64,000 nucleotides of DNA, taken from NCBI RefSeq assembly GCF_014851395.1, contig NW_024041151.1:28527832-28591831 (forward strand), given 5' to 3'. Position 1 is the stretch's first letter. Each line of letters opens with the position of its first letter. Origin of the DNA: Micropterus salmoides. Taxonomy: Eukaryota > Chordata > Actinopteri > Centrarchiformes > Centrarchidae. The notes under the pieces were generated by a model that saw only the letters and a program-made list of their open reading frames with translations, searched no databases and was not told where the DNA came from. A program made the translations under genes and the position numbers. Shown here in pieces: positions 10,530 to 25,700 of this stretch.

Positions 10530-13500
10530 CCATACAAGCATTTATATCCAGCTCCTCATAATAACCTTTTCAGCATGTCATCGCTCAAACGTTTTAATCT
10601 GGTACTTCCGTGGAATTCGTTCTCAGGCAAAAAAGTTTAAATAATGAATTACTTTGAAAACTGCCAGCAGATATATGCGTACTACTATTAAGAAACATAT
10701 CTATCAGAAATAGATTATAATAAATCAAAATCATCACAATTCAACAAAAAATAATAAGGTTTTAATAAACAAAAAAGTCTCAGTCACACCGGCAGCACAG
10801 ATCCTGAAGGACGTGTAATCATCATGTCAATCAACAATCTTACACAATAGCACAGTAACATCAGTAATGTTTATGGCCCAAACATAGACAACTTAGATGG
10901 AAGATAAGAAAGGGAAAGGTCAGCTACAGGAAAAAGTTGAAGGAGCGCCTGTAACATAATAACACAAGGGAGATCTGAAGAGGAATGAAAAGTCATAATA
11001 AAGACAGTGGAAGGGCCCACTATCTGGTGACCAAGAAGGAGCTAAGGAAGATCAAGGCAAGAAAGGCCACGGGCCCGGATGGCATCAGCTCCAGGCTGCT
11101 TGAAGACTGTAAATTGAGGTAGTTCTGCACATTAAACATTTCAACCTCAGCCTCAGTCTGGAGAGAGTTCCTGAAAACTTCCTGTGTTGTTCCAGTGCCA
11201 AAAACTGCACAGTACTGATGAGCCATGGAGACCATGGAGAGGATTATATTGAACCACCTGCAGTCCCTGGTGAGCTCAAGGCTAGACCCCCTCCAACCAG
11301 GCAATGGGGTCGATGATGCAGTCATCTACTTACTGCACAGATCCCTCTCACACCTGGAGAACACTGGGAGCACTGTGGGGGTCATGTTTTTTGACTTTTC
11401 CAGTGCATTCAACACAATACAGCCAGCACCGCTCAGGGGGAAGCTAGTAAGAGCTGGAGTTGACTGCCACCCGGCTGCATAGACATCAACTACTCCAGGA
11501 CTGTGTGTCTGATATTGATGGTTTGCACAGGCTATGGTGCTTGCTCCTTTTCTTTTCATTCTGTTCACATCAGACTTCAGACACAATTCAAGCAACTGTC
11601 ACCTGCGATGATACTGCCATTGTTGGACGTGTATCAAAGGGGAACGATCAGGAATACTGGGAGGTCATCGTTAACTTTGTCGACTGGTATGAGCTTAACC
11701 CCCTCCACATTAATGCCAGCAAGTCAAAGGAGATGGTGGTAGACTTCCGCAGGAAGGCGCCCCAGATCACACTGTTGAACATCCAGGGTTTGGATACTGA
11801 GATGGTGGGAACATATAAATACCTGGGTGTTCAGATATTCAGGTTCAGGATCAGACAGGCTGTTCCTCCTCACCCCATCCAGGTTTCTCCGTCATTGCCG
11901 AAGTGAGCCTTGAAGTCTCCCAGCAGAACTATAGAGTACCTAGATGGAATCCCTTCCAGGACACCACCCAGAGACTCCAAGAAGGCCAGGGACTCTGATC
12001 TAATGCTCGGTGCATAACCACACACAACAGTCAACTTTCCCCCCATCAACTTGCACTCACATAGAGTCGGCTCTCTCATTCTACGGGAGAACTCCAACAC
12101 AGCGGCTCTCAGCCGGGAGCTTGTGATTAAGGCCCAGCCACCAGATGCTCGCAAGTGAGCTCACCTCCTAGGTCTGGCTCCAAGAGGGTGCCCCGGTTTC
12201 CCTTTTATGGGCGAGGTGCTGCAGCTCCTTCTCTGCCAATTCATGTAGGGTCTATGAATTCCTCAGTCCAGCCCCTCTCCTGGGACCAATTTGCCTTGGG
12301 AGACCACACCAGGGACTACTGCCCCAGACAACACAGTTACCAGGATCACAGGGACACAAACCCCTCCACTGCGTTAAGGTGGTGATTCTTTAGGGAATCT
12401 ACAATATTATTATTATTATTATTGTACAACTTCTAAACAAATACATACACAATTTCACAACTTCTATAACACTGAAAACTTCATATGTGCCCATCTTCCA
12501 ATGTATTTATTTATTTGTCATTAATATAGTATTTTCTCCATTTCTGTATTTTAACCGATGTGCACTTTTTTTCTTTCCCTACTAAACTCCTCCCCTATCA
12601 CCCCACCATTATCAAAGTGCATGGGAATTGTCAGCGTGGTGCCCCATCTTGTCCCTGAAGTGTGTCAACTCAGGGAACTCTGTAGGATCTCCCTAGAGTG
12701 TGCGGCATGGGCAAGGAAGGCTGGGTCAACTCACTCCTCTGCTCACCCACAACCATATCCAAGTGCTAATCCCTAATAAACAGGCCCCCTCCTTAGGGCG
12801 TAGGAGTGGTTAAGGAAGGGATCAATCCTACAATGGACCACAACCACAAATCACAATAAACAAAATTACTGTTACTGTTCTGCAACTTTGGCCACTAGGT
12901 GTCAGTGTTGTTCAACTGTTTAGACTGCAGGAAGTCATCTGTCTGTCCGGATCAGTGAGACCAGTGGAAACTACAGGAGGAACACACATTCATATACTAC
13001 AGCCAGAAGGAAGGACAGTGAAAAAAAAACAAAGAATATTCTTAATCTGTCCTCTTAACTGCAACTTCAGCCATAAACTCAATGTCATGTAGACATTTAA
13101 ATATTGGTTGTTTTTTTGTCACTTCTTCTTCTTCTTTTTATTAATTCAGTGATTTCAGTTCTCCAATGATCCATCTGTGTAGGGAGGCTTAATGAAAAAG
13201 TCACTGTTGTTGGACACTATTTCCACACTGATGCTAAGAAACATTTATGAGGTTTCTCTGGTATTGCTGTCCTGGCCGACAAGGCTGTAACTTGCTAGCC
13301 TGGCTCCAGACTTCCAGCAATTCAAATAGATCTGGTGTTGAGCTGATTTGCAACTGTTTCTCTGGCTGGAGAAGGCCATCTTTTTAGGATGAGTTTAGAA
13401 TGAGGACGCCATCATCCTACACAGCTAGCGAGCTATCCAGCTACATCCAAGGTTGAACCAAGGTCAAAGGTCAAAGCATAAACACAACCTTCCTGTGACT

Positions 13501-16500
13501 CTTCACTGACCGTGTGTAAGATGATGCCTCTGAATTTATCGGTGTTTTTGCTTTCTTTTCAGTGAGGATACATTCCTTCCCTGAACATGTTCACCAACAA
13601 AAACCCATTCAAGATGTCACTGACTTTAAAGTTCACAACAACATGCAGAGATTTGTATAGTTTCTTCTCTGTGTCAGCAAGAGATGGGAGAAGGAGGCTT
13701 TGAGACCCTCTCTCCTGTATTTCCTGCACCTTCCCTATTCACATTGACTAGGTGAGAGAGCAATAGCAGAGAGATGTATGATTTTGAGTAAAATTGAGAA
13801 ACCCATCTGCACATCTGCATCACAAAAAAATCAGCAAGATTAAACCAGGAGTGCAAAGAGTATTTGTAGGGAAGCAAATGAAAAACATTCTCAGAAAAAG
13901 AAAAGAGTGTTTTGTTGATACTAAAACTCAGTGTCTTAGTGTATTTAAAATATCATTGAAAGAATATTCGAAGACAAAAGCAGCACTAGCTACCTCAAAA
14001 ACCTCACCACCAGCCTGGATGTCATCTCAGATAACTTTCAGAAAGAAGCTCGCAACCTTGGTGTCATTTTCTCTCCTCTGCTGACTTAGGTCATCCATGC
14101 CTTTATTTCCTCAAGACTCGACTACTGCAACGCTCTGTATTCTGGTATTAGTAAGGGAAATATTCATAGATTACAGCTCATTCAAAGTGCTGCAGCCAGG
14201 CTTTTATCTCGCACTAAAGAGGAGTGACCACATCGCACCAATCCTCGCCGCCCTTCACTGGTTACCTGTAAGTTTTACAATTGATTTTAAGACTACTTGT
14301 TTTTAAGGCCCTGAACAGCCAGGCTCCTGCCTACATCTGTGATTTGACCTTGAACTCCCTAGAAGCCAGACCGATGCCTGAGATCCTCTGGCAGAGCTCT
14401 ACTAATGGTTCCAAAGTCTCGTCTTGTCACTAAAGCTGACCGAGCCTTTGCTTTGCGTGTGGAACTCCCTGCCTCAGTGGCCTCTTTTAAGTCTCTTCTC
14501 AAATGTCACTTTTATTGTATGGCATATGTTTGCTTTTTATGTCATTACTGTTATTGTATTGTTTAACGTTGATTCAATAGATAATTCATATTTTATATAT
14601 ATATATATAGTTTTAAGAATGGATCATGTTTATTTTACTGTACAGCACTTTGTAACTTGATTTAGAAAAGTGCTATACAAATAAAGTTACTATTATTATT
14701 ATTATTATTATTATTAAAACACATGTCAGAATTACCTGTCATCCAATTGGCTACTACCCCTGCGTTGCCATGGTGAATTCCCCACCGTTTTGCTGTTTGG
14801 AAAGATCTCCTCCATGAGCTCTACAGTGGATTTACCCCCCCACGTGTCCAGGAGGGGTGCCAGAGAGCGGTCCTGCAAGACCTGGATAAAATAAAAAAGG
14901 AAGAATCAAACTATGTGAAACAATAATTTGATAAAATAATGAGCCTTCTCTGACTTGTTGTCCACATGACCTCTGGGTTATGAAACAGGCTCTGTTAGGA
15001 CTCACAGGTGGACTTCCTCCAAACACCCTGTCTTCACATGACCTTTAGGTCACAAAAAAGGCCCTGCCAGGACTCGGGAGGTCACTAATTAGGTCACAAA
15101 TTACTAGTTGACTAGATAAGTGACTCTCTCGATTTACAACAGCCCTGCTTGGAGAACTAATCTGATATCTTCCATTCCATGATGAGGTTTTGCAGGATTC
15201 ACAATGATGAACACATGAATGTTGAGAGCCAATTGGAAATGCCAGTTTATTCATTTATGACCTACATTCTAACTTAGTAAACTGAAAAATTCACTTTCCA
15301 ATATCCCATGATCTGGACTGCTTAAAGGACTCCTACGGCTAAAAGACACAGAGAACAGAGAAATGACTTTGCTTTGCAGAAGACAAAGACATTCCTGTAG
15401 CCTTCACATGAATAATTTTATGTTATTATTTCATTAGCGGTTATAATTATATGTATGCATATAGATTGCCATAATAACAAATATTGCTACATGTTTGCCA
15501 TTTATGACATTTATTTAACATTGTCTCCCTTACCAACTCATTTATTAGGCTACTAAGGATGATCTTTTGTGATTCATAAAGGTGTTTAGTATCCTTTAGC
15601 AACTGTGGAGGTCCAGAACTGTGACAACTCTGGCAACCGCTGCTAACACATTTCCAGCACACCCAGTCACATGGTGTGTGAAGATGCTAATCCTGTGCCT
15701 GCAGAGAGAGAGTGCAGATTAAAACAAGTTGCCACGTGGGACCGACAATGGCCATATTCTCCTGGAAAACATATCAGCTGCCCAAGCTGCGACGTGGGAC
15801 TGTGTGAATGTGCGGCCCACACACAAGAATCGACTTCACCTCCACCTCCCTTCCATCGCAACTTCTCCTCTGGCCATCTAAAACACCAGGTGAAACTATA
15901 CTTTTCCTAAGATATTTGAGTTTGACGCAATTCCTAAAGGTAATTTAGTGTTAGATCAGGAGTAGAATCTCCCTCCAATATAATATGACATTGGAAATTA
16001 TTTCCCTCTGCTTCCCCAAACCTCTCAGCTGCAGAAATGTGCATTATTAAAAAGATTTCACTGATTACTGTAAAGATTCCTTCTCCTGTTTCCATTAATT
16101 AGGACATTAAAGCATCACCTTCTGCTTTACCTGGTACATATTGGTTTCCATTAAATCATTAATTGTTTGGGCTGTAAAAGAAATTACATTAATGTATTCA
16201 TTGATTGTTCATCCCTGTACTCATCACTGTATTCATGGATGTATTTATTTGTTCATGTGTAGTTAGTAGTTTGGTCTGTGTCTAGTTAGTAGTTTAAAAA
16301 CCTTTCATTTTTAAAGAACTAGATTATGTGGTTTGTATGTGAAATATAATTTTCCCTGTTCGAAGGGTGGTGCCACCGATGTGAATTCAATGCGGGTTAA
16401 AAACAGAGACAGAAGTAGGTACGATAACAAGGTAGAGTCAGAACTGGGTAAAACAAAACATACAGAGCCAGAATCAGAGGATGTTAAAGGCGTACTAACA

Positions 16501-19500
16501 ATATGTCAAAGACAAAGATAAAGTCAAGACTAGTTATTAGAAAGAACAGTCAGAACTCGGTACGGTGACAACAAAAAAGTGTGAAAACTATACCTAATGC
16601 TAATGATCAATGTGTAACAAAGAGTCTGACACGATAACAAGTCAGAACTAGGTACAATCACCAAGGCAAAGTCAGAATTACATAGGTAATCCATTCACAT
16701 TTATTCAAGGTAACTGCCGACGCAAGGTACCCACCAACTGCCGGGCCAGCGCCTCTGCTCGCAGCTCCTCGGATGTCTTTTCCCTCTTGGGGATGGGCTG
16801 GTACTGAAGACTTAGGCTGTCCTCGGAAGTGGTGGATATAGTGATGGAGGTAATGGTGGAGGGCTTCAGGGAGGGAAAGAGGCTGGCCATAGGTGCAGGA
16901 AAGATGGAGGAGGAAGGAGACATCGGAGGGGAGTGGAGGGAAGACTTCCGGGTGGGAATGATGGGGTTGTTTAAGACCTCCACGCCAGGACTAGAGTACA
17001 GGGGAGAGAACGGAGTTAAGGAAAAACAGAAAGAGCAGGTCCAAAATGATAATATTTAAATTCGGGTGAATATAAAATATTGCACAACAAACCTTCCCAC
17101 AGTCTGGTTTCCAACTTCTGGCACCAACTCGAGGGATGGCGCAGGAGGAGGAGGAGAAGGAGGAGGAGGGAAGTCTTCCACGAAGCTTGTCTCTTTGATT
17201 GGCAGAGAAGGTGACAGAGGGGCAGGATTTTGGAGGAAGACCTCGTCAAAGTCAAAATGCGACAGGCTTGTTTCTAGTGGCTGCTGCTGGTCGATGGAGC
17301 TGAAGAGGCTGGACTCGGAGATTCGCAGTGAGGACAGGCGCTGGCAAATGGATGGACGGGAGAATGGGGAAGGAGACGACATGGGGCTACCGCTGTCCTT
17401 CCTGTTTGGTGGGGCTGCAAGCTGGAAATGGGGAAGGGGTGTTGGCGTCACCGATGAAACTCGATTGTTGTTTTCTGCAGAATGCTCTCTACTCATCTCT
17501 AAACTGGAGGCTCTCCCTCTGTACATGTCCTTTGCAGTGTCTTCTAATACGCTGGTATCACTCAAACTGTGTCTTGTCTGTCTGTCCGTCACCGGGGTTT
17601 CATTGGAGCCAGTAGCGTTAAAGCCATCACCTGTGCTGGTTGGTGGGATCCCTGGGAAGGTTATGTCATCCAGGTTGGCCTGGCTCAGCCTCTCGCTAGC
17701 ATGCCACTCAGTGTTACCTTCATCCTGAGTCCCGGATGGGGAAAAGGGGGAGGGCAGGCCAACGGAGGCTGCCAAGGTGGAGGTGCTGTTGGCTCGCTGC
17801 CGCTCTGAGTTTCTCCGTCGCTCCCTGCGAGTGACCGGAGTGTGGGAGGAGCCTGGGTGTAGGATCAGAACACAAGGAAGAGAGAATTCAATGGCGAATC
17901 ACAGTGCTAGGACATATATTTATGTAGTGGTCACAATGAACGTCTCCCACATTCACAAACGCTGGAGCATTTATGACCCTGAGACCCCCTCCGGATCTGC
18001 AAACACACTTCTCCTTTCTCATACAGGTGTCAATTTGGAGACTTGCCATACACAAACAAGTAACCCTGGAAAAGATATGTCATCCAGATAACAAAGTGTA
18101 TAACCATATTTTTTTTTTAACGCATATATTTTTTAGCTTTTCTTTCAGAAGCAATTTCCTGCAAGCAAGTACATTAGTGTTGTTTATTTTTTAATTTTCA
18201 TACGTGATAGGCTGCTTTCTTTCAGGGAGTTGAGAGGAGGCCACAAGATTGAAGACTATGTGGTGTAGTGAACACCATGTTTTAAAAAAATGTTTTGCTC
18301 ACCTTGCGATCCTGCAGGCTGGACGGTGTTCATACTGTTCTCAGAGTGTTGAGGGGAGACGAGGTCCCCTGATACCTGGATGTCTGCAGTTCTAAGAGAC
18401 AGACAGACAGGTAAAGAAATAATGAAAGAAAGGGAGGAACACACATTCAGTCAGATAGTTATAAGATAGAATAGAATACTTTATTGATCCCACACCAGGG
18501 AAATTCACTTGTTCAACAAGATTCAACACGTACAGGAAAAAAGAGTGATAGATCAAAACAAATAGACATCATATAGAAATATAAATAAGAGGTATATACA
18601 CTACATACACCTCTCATTTATACAGATATATTACTGTGCTGTGGGTTACGATATGTTCTGTATTAGAATTGTCTTTTACTTGTGTCTATAGTCCTGTTTC
18701 TTCACAGTGACTATTACAATTTCCTGGTTATATTCAGATACTAGACACACGTTCGTGAAAATACACACACACACGGAATTCTTGAAGTGACCTCTAACCT
18801 TCATATTTTCAGAGCAAACATAGTTTGAGTTTTATGTCAATAAAGATTGGAGTCGATAATTAGTTTATTTTTCTGTCTCTGTGACAGGGAGTTTTCTCTG
18901 CTTCCTTAAATTCCTCAGTCCCTCCCTCCTTTAACTCCTCCCATTCACTCCTTCCTTTTTCTTTTTGTTTAAATTTCTGCTAAAGACGCTGATGCTACAC
19001 AGAACTTCTTCTCCTCCCATTAACCTCTTCTGAACTCTTTCACTCCTTTTAACGGCCTCTCTCCTTCTTTCTTTCCTATCATCTGAACCCTCTCATTTTA
19101 CTCCTCCTTCCCTTCTCTCATTTCCCCCTTCTCCTCCTTCCATTTCACCCTCTCCATCGCTCTCTTCTCTCTTCTCCCCTTCTCCACCTTTTCTGCCCTC
19201 AACGCCACCATTTTTCTGTTCTTCTCTGTTTACCTGTGTCCCTTCCTTCCTTCCCTCCTTTTCCTTACAGTTGTTTCACCTTCTCCATCCCATCTCTTCT
19301 TTCCCTCCCTTCTTGTTCTTTCTCTTCTCTTTTTCTCTCACCTCCTCCCCACTCTCATCCCACATGTCCTCCTTTCCTTTGTTCTTTTCCTCCTCACCTC
19401 CTTCCCCTCCTACATTTTTTTCCTCTTCCGTCCTTTGCTCCCTTCATCTATCCTTCCCATAACTCCATTATTTCCCTTCTCTTCTCTTTTTTCCTCCAAT

Positions 19501-19643
19501 GTTTCAAATCCTCTGTGCACCCTCTTCTTTCCCTCTCCTCATTCCTTACTTCTTGTCTTCCATCTCTCTCTCTTTGTGGTGCCAGCAGCATGGCACATGG
19601 ACTCATAAGGCCAGAACTGGTTTGAAAACAGCAAAGAGCCTAA

Positions 19644-19700
<57 letters not shown>

Positions 19701-22700
19701 GATGACTGTTAACATCCTATTATGGAAGAGAGCTAAAATATCTGCTCAGAAATGATCCGAATTTCCATGATCCCTTAGTTCTCCATAAGGAAACAAACAG
19801 CAGTCTTGACATTTTGCTAAAACCAGTTAAAATTAGTTGTGTTTCATTTTATTAACAGAGTAACATGAATAAATCATCAGACATAAAACAACTGTGATGA
19901 ATGATCATGCACGACTGCACTTCAGCCAAAGAGGGTTTTATTCTATACATGCTAGTTAAGGTTACTGAACATAACTGGGAGACATGATAAATCAGGTGAA
20001 ATGGGCAAGACGGTTGATAAACTGTGAGAACCCATAAGGAAAAACCTGGTTTGGTATTTGAACCATCAGCTGTTTGGTCACATGATCACATGGTCTGAAT
20101 GCAGCTGTAGCATACCTGTCCTCAGGCACAGAGTGGCGTCCAGGTCCTGAAATGAAAACACCAAATGTCCTGACATCACCTGGAGGGAAGTCCTGCAACA
20201 CATACACATAGACAAAGTCTTTTAGACTCTTTTGGAACTCTAATTCCACTATTGTTGTTTGTTCTCTTCTAATGGAGTCATATTGTATTCATATTTCAAA
20301 TAATTTCTAATTCATATCATTGTAAATCACCCACTGGGGATCCGTAAATTTTATATTATCTTATTATTTTGTGACACAAAAAGTTCAGTCTGACCTTCAT
20401 CTGTCTCAACATATTGAGAACTTGTAGTCATTTTAAACAATAAAATGTTGTCTATTAAACAAATGTGACACTTACTACATTGCGTGTACATTCTAAAATA
20501 AATGTACACGCAACTCTCTAAATTCTTCCATCTCACAGAGAAAATAAGTCAGGTCGCAATGAAATTTGCTTTATTGGCAACAGTACTGCCAAAGCTAAAG
20601 GAAAATACAAAAATGACCCCAATTCAATTCATATAGTTTATCGAATAAATAAAATCATTTTATTTCTGTATATTGAACATAGAATAATATTATCTAATAA
20701 TTTCTCTACGTCTTCTGTCATTACAGCAGTGTCTCCTTCGCGCGGCAATAACAGCAGCCATCTCTGTGCACCTTCCTTTCAAATGTATTAAATACAGATG
20801 CTGTTGCACTCACATGAAATTGCGTATGGCTTGTTCGATCACATTGTGTGTAGTAAATAAATGTATTTGCATGTTATCCTCCCATTACTTTGTATAATAA
20901 AACTGAAACGCCCCAAATTGCATATTCATTAGGGGAAAGTACTAAATGAACAACAGGTGCTATCTTGGACTTTTGAAAGACGTCATTCTGCGTGCACACT
21001 GTTAGTAGATCAGCTTGTGTTCATTTGCTGGTGATATCAAGTTTGCACATGTTTTTACTCAGGCAAAACCTTAGTAAATCTGGCCCTTACAAAGGTAAAA
21101 TTATTCTGTTTCTATGAATCACTGAGTGTGTACATTATCCTTATCCTTATCAGCATCTTCCTCATCTGTAAATCCTTTTTTGGTGGCCTTCCAGACATGT
21201 ACTAAATAAAGAGTACTGAACTTGACAATAAACACGTATTCCTGTGTCTGTGTGAGAAAACACACACAGCACAAGCCTGAAGTCTCCTGCTTCTCCAGTG
21301 AAATGAGTCAACCACACGTGTGAGAGCACAGAATCAAACTGTTTTTAGATTTACATTCTTAAGAAACTCAACTTCCCACTATCCCACTCATCACAGATTA
21401 CAGTGTAAAATAAGTACTGTCACCACCCTGCAGTGAAATCTATTGATTAAAGTAAGAGGACGGAGTATGTGTTTGTCCGACTGAACTGTAATGATGTCAC
21501 TGTGAGATAAAAGAAGAATTCATCCTTTACTGCATTCTTAAGAACTCTGAAGATGTTTGTATGATGTAGGCCTATGTATACAAGTGTGTGTGTGTGTGTT
21601 ATCTTTGCCATCATCCACATCGGACAGCGCCCAGCCACCGTCTCCGGCTCTCTGGCACCTCACAGGAAACTCTGAGGATTCTAGGTATTTCCTGTGTGAC
21701 CCCTTGCCAAATGTCCCGTAACAGCAAATAGTCAAATAAATGGTAATGAAAAGAGGAGCGGTGAGATGTCATTTCTGTATTGCCGTTGTAAGAAGCAAAT
21801 AGTACGTTTTTAAGTTGTGGTGTTATGATTGTCTATCCTTATTTAGAAAACTGCTCCTGATATTTTAATTCGATGCACACATCATGATAGTTCTTCCAAC
21901 TGTTCCACAATGTTGGATTGAGCCCTTGCCTGTCACATGCCTGAAGCTTGCAGGCGTGTTTACATGCAATTCACATAGGTAAGTTACTTTCTCACATTGC
22001 TCCATATACTGACCTACAACAAAGAAGTTCACTTTCCGAGCCATGTGTTTCCAAAACACGGAGGCAATTATTTTATCTTCTAGTACAATGATTGTGAGGA
22101 AAACAGTAGACATACGGCTTTCACGTTTGCACGTTGGTGACACAACACAGGTCTGTGCTGGATGAGGTGACGCTGCAATGAAGGAAGAGGGCGAGTTTTT
22201 TCACGCAGGGCTAGTTGGTCAGAGCGCTCTGTGTGATCTATGTTATTGTAATATTGGTTTCATATGCAAACACTGTTGCTCGTGATTCTTTTAGTTTAGT
22301 CACTCTGTTTGATCGTTGTTTCTTACTTTATGACTTACTCTTTCTGTAGCCAACGGATTAAGTTGTTCAATCAAAGAATCACCGTGTTGAGTAAAGTTTT
22401 TGTAGTAACATCATCCTGCTCACCACCCACATACCCACACACAAGCAATGACAGATGAGCTCCTCAGGGGTGGGTACGACCATGACTGCAGTGTTACCTG
22501 GTTCAGTCTCTCTACTGTTGGGGAGGAGCGGTAGTGTTGAAGAGTTGTTTGTCTCTCCTCAGATCTCTCCAGGAGATCCTCAACAGAGGCCGACTTCCTG
22601 GTGCCCTGAGCTGACCCGGCCCTTTGCAGGGCCCCGTTGAGCTGCTTGGAGAGTCCCAAGTTGTACTGAGGATCTGCGGCCAGCTGCTGTTGGTCCAGCC

Positions 22701-25700
22701 CTGAGTCTCTGCTGGATGACTGACTCTGTCTACTGAACCCTGTTGCAGGGGCGAGATTCTGGATGGTCTGCGCCTGGGACTCAGGAGAGGAGCCAGGAGG
22801 AGCACTGGGAGGAGAGACCAGGATAGGAATTAATACATTGTAATAACAAAGAAATAATCTACCTTTATATTAAAACGTAAATGTTATTACAATTCATTTG
22901 GTGCTGGACATGAATTTCTCCACCACATTTCGTGGCAATCCGTCAGATAGCTGACATTAGGTTTCATCCTCTGGGGATAATAAGATATTCCAGTCTAGAC
23001 AAAAGTGGTGGACCAACTAACTGACAGACCGACATTGCTTAAGCCATGCCCCTAGTATGGCTAAAAAACAGTGTTAGATGCAGCTAGTCTCTGGTTTTTC
23101 TTACCTAGGAGGTGGGTGCACCGGAGGCCTCGGAGTGGTCACCCTGCCCGGGTAGAAGAGATTGGACTCGAGGCTCCGCAGGTCGGCACCAGGAGGGAGA
23201 GTGGAGCAGAGACGCCTCTCTTCAGAGGAGAAGCTTGGATCTGTGCCAGAGTCCTGGAGGGAGAGCAGGCTGGAAGTGGAGGAGAGGCTGAGGGTGTCTG
23301 AGTGACGATGAGAGAGAATGGAGAGAAGAGAAGGGGAAGAAGGGGAGGAACCAAAAAGGAGAAGGAAGAAGAAAGGAAGGACATGATTAATCTGTTAATC
23401 TGTTCCGCTCCAAGTCTTTCAAGTTAATATTCACTTTGCCCTCTATCCTTCATCCACTCATGAAACCATCACACCTCACTCATCCTTTTTCTTCCCTTCC
23501 TCCCTCCACCCACCTGTATGACTGCTGTTTTCAGGCTGTAGATACACACTGCGAGACCTCAGTCCACTCCTCTGTTCTCCCTCGTCTCTTTTCATGCCTC
23601 TCTTCCTCTCTATATACTCAGCCAGAGCGCTGTGCTGAAGCTGCCGTAAGTTGGGCCTTGACGTAGCAGTTTGAGAAGCCCTGCTCCCGACACGACTTGC
23701 TGCAAGCTCGAACATCTTCCGCCGGTCTGCCACGCTGGTCTCTGACAGACAGGGAGATTATGGTCAAAGCCCATGGTTAGCAACATAAACACTTATACAC
23801 ATGTTTCAGACGCACAGATGTTTTTGATGTGCTATAATAGATGCCCAACAATCACAATTTTGACATTACTATCAAGCTAATTTGTTTTATGAGCAGCTTC
23901 CAGGCAGATCCTTAGAGGTGGATAATGAAGTACCAGCACAATTATGATGATTAGATTTCTAAACTCAGAATGAGACTGAAACTTTTCAATACTCAGCCTG
24001 ATTCTCACAAAACTAAGCCTTAGTGAGCACAGAGCCACAGCTGGCTCAGCCTTTCAAAGTAATTCCTAAAAGGCAGGTTCTGCGTCACCAGCAAGCTAGC
24101 TCATTTTTTGGGCTAAGGAACTTTTTCACAAACAGATGTTTTTTCTGGGCTATGAGCTTTTTAAAAAACATTTAGAATAATATAAATTTTATGTAAATTT
24201 AATTTGTTAATTTAATTTTTTCACGTCATTAATAGTATGTATACATATATACATATATATATACAATTTAAATGAATTTACACAAACAATGGCTAACAAC
24301 GCAGTAGATTTATCTCATTGCTTGTCTAAGCATTAAACATGTATCCCATCTTATCAATCAGCTGTTGGCCTGCCATTTTCCTCCACAACACAAATTTTTC
24401 ATTACATTTTATATGATGTCTTTATATGTTTTGCTTTTGTCTTCGATAACTTCTACGATGTCATGTCAAAACTAATTTGCTTTATTTTCATTAGTTTGGT
24501 GTGCATTTAACAAGTGCTGTATGACCCAAGTCATTTTGATCTCAATCACAAAAATATTGACTTGATTATTTGGAGATCCCGTGGCAGGTATTGGGAGAGT
24601 CTATAGAGGGGTGTAAGGCCCTGCTTTTTATTTACCTCCTCCACGCCTGAAGATGTCAGCAGTCTCGTCATCAGAAATCCCGACCTCATTCATGTTCTCT
24701 GGCTCTGAGTATGAGCGCTTCTTCTGGTCTGCTCCAAGACGCTTGCGGCCGCAGATCCGCATCAGAACAGGAGGTCCAACAGGCGGGACTTTGGGGAGCG
24801 CTGGGGGGCTTGGCCCTCGAATCTCTGGGCTAACCACATGCCGCTCCTTCGGGGTGTGAGGGGAGGTGACCAGTGGTGCAGACTGTGGTGTAATGACAAT
24901 GCCCTGTGGTTTTGGCATAGTTTTTGGGCCTTTTTTCTCCAGGCTGTGGTGCTTGGTAGTGACGGGCGGAGGCTGATGGCTGATGGAGGAGGAGATGGGA
25001 GAAGGAACTGCAGGAGGCGGAGGGCTGGTCGAGGAGCTGAGGTCTCTTCGTCTGAAGGAGGTGGATCGCAGGACTTTAGACTGGGCATCTTTCAAAGAGT
25101 CCCTATAAGATCTGATTAGAGACAAATGTCCAACATCAGGATGGTCCCGTCTACACCTTTTACCTTTTATTACCATGCTTTTTTGATGATCTGATTGAGA
25201 GAGCTGAAGTGGAAAGCGTACGGGTGTGAATGCACCCAGGACACATTGAGGACACACTGAGACAGAATTTCTTCAAGCAGTGCATGCGAATGTGTCCTGG
25301 GCCACATAGATGCGCATAGATGTGCGAAAACAAAAAGAAGGAGCCACAAAAACAGGCAAAAAGGTTTCTCATCTTAGATGGAGTACATGTAAAAGACACT
25401 GTTTCCTGATGGAGAGATAGCATTAATTGTTGCTAAAGTAAACACTAGCCGCACGGCTAACTGTAAACAGTTCAGTTAGTGAAGCTAGCGGTACCATTAA
25501 CGCTACCTGACTTTGCCTGGACTAGGATGTCATAGCACCAGGGGAGTGTTGCTGTTTACAGAAAGAGGAGGCTTAACTTAATAAAACTAATAAAGCTTTA
25601 TTTAAAGTTTAAAGGTAATAGGACTGCTAGTGGCACGGCTTACCACAGCTAGCAGCAGTTAGCAACAAGTAAACTATCTGAAAAGGAGAGATGAGGTAGA

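Noticed and set aside
10218..10644. Two long plus-strand ORFs with His-Thr repeats
   Set aside because: They exist only because a (CA)38 array is open in several frames; no domain and no splice context.
15671..15910. Plus-strand Cys-rich ORF of 79 residues
   Set aside because: Open on both strands, no domain, no matching exons, located in an intron.
17066..17728. 220-residue plus-strand ORF
   Set aside because: Exact antisense shadow of shroom3 exon 18, which has matching phases and homology.
19236..19625. Ser/Pro/Phe-rich ORF of 129 residues
   Set aside because: Composition artefact of the CT-rich tract.
23071..23301. Plus-strand Arg/Gly-rich ORF
   Set aside because: Antisense shadow of shroom3 exon 14.
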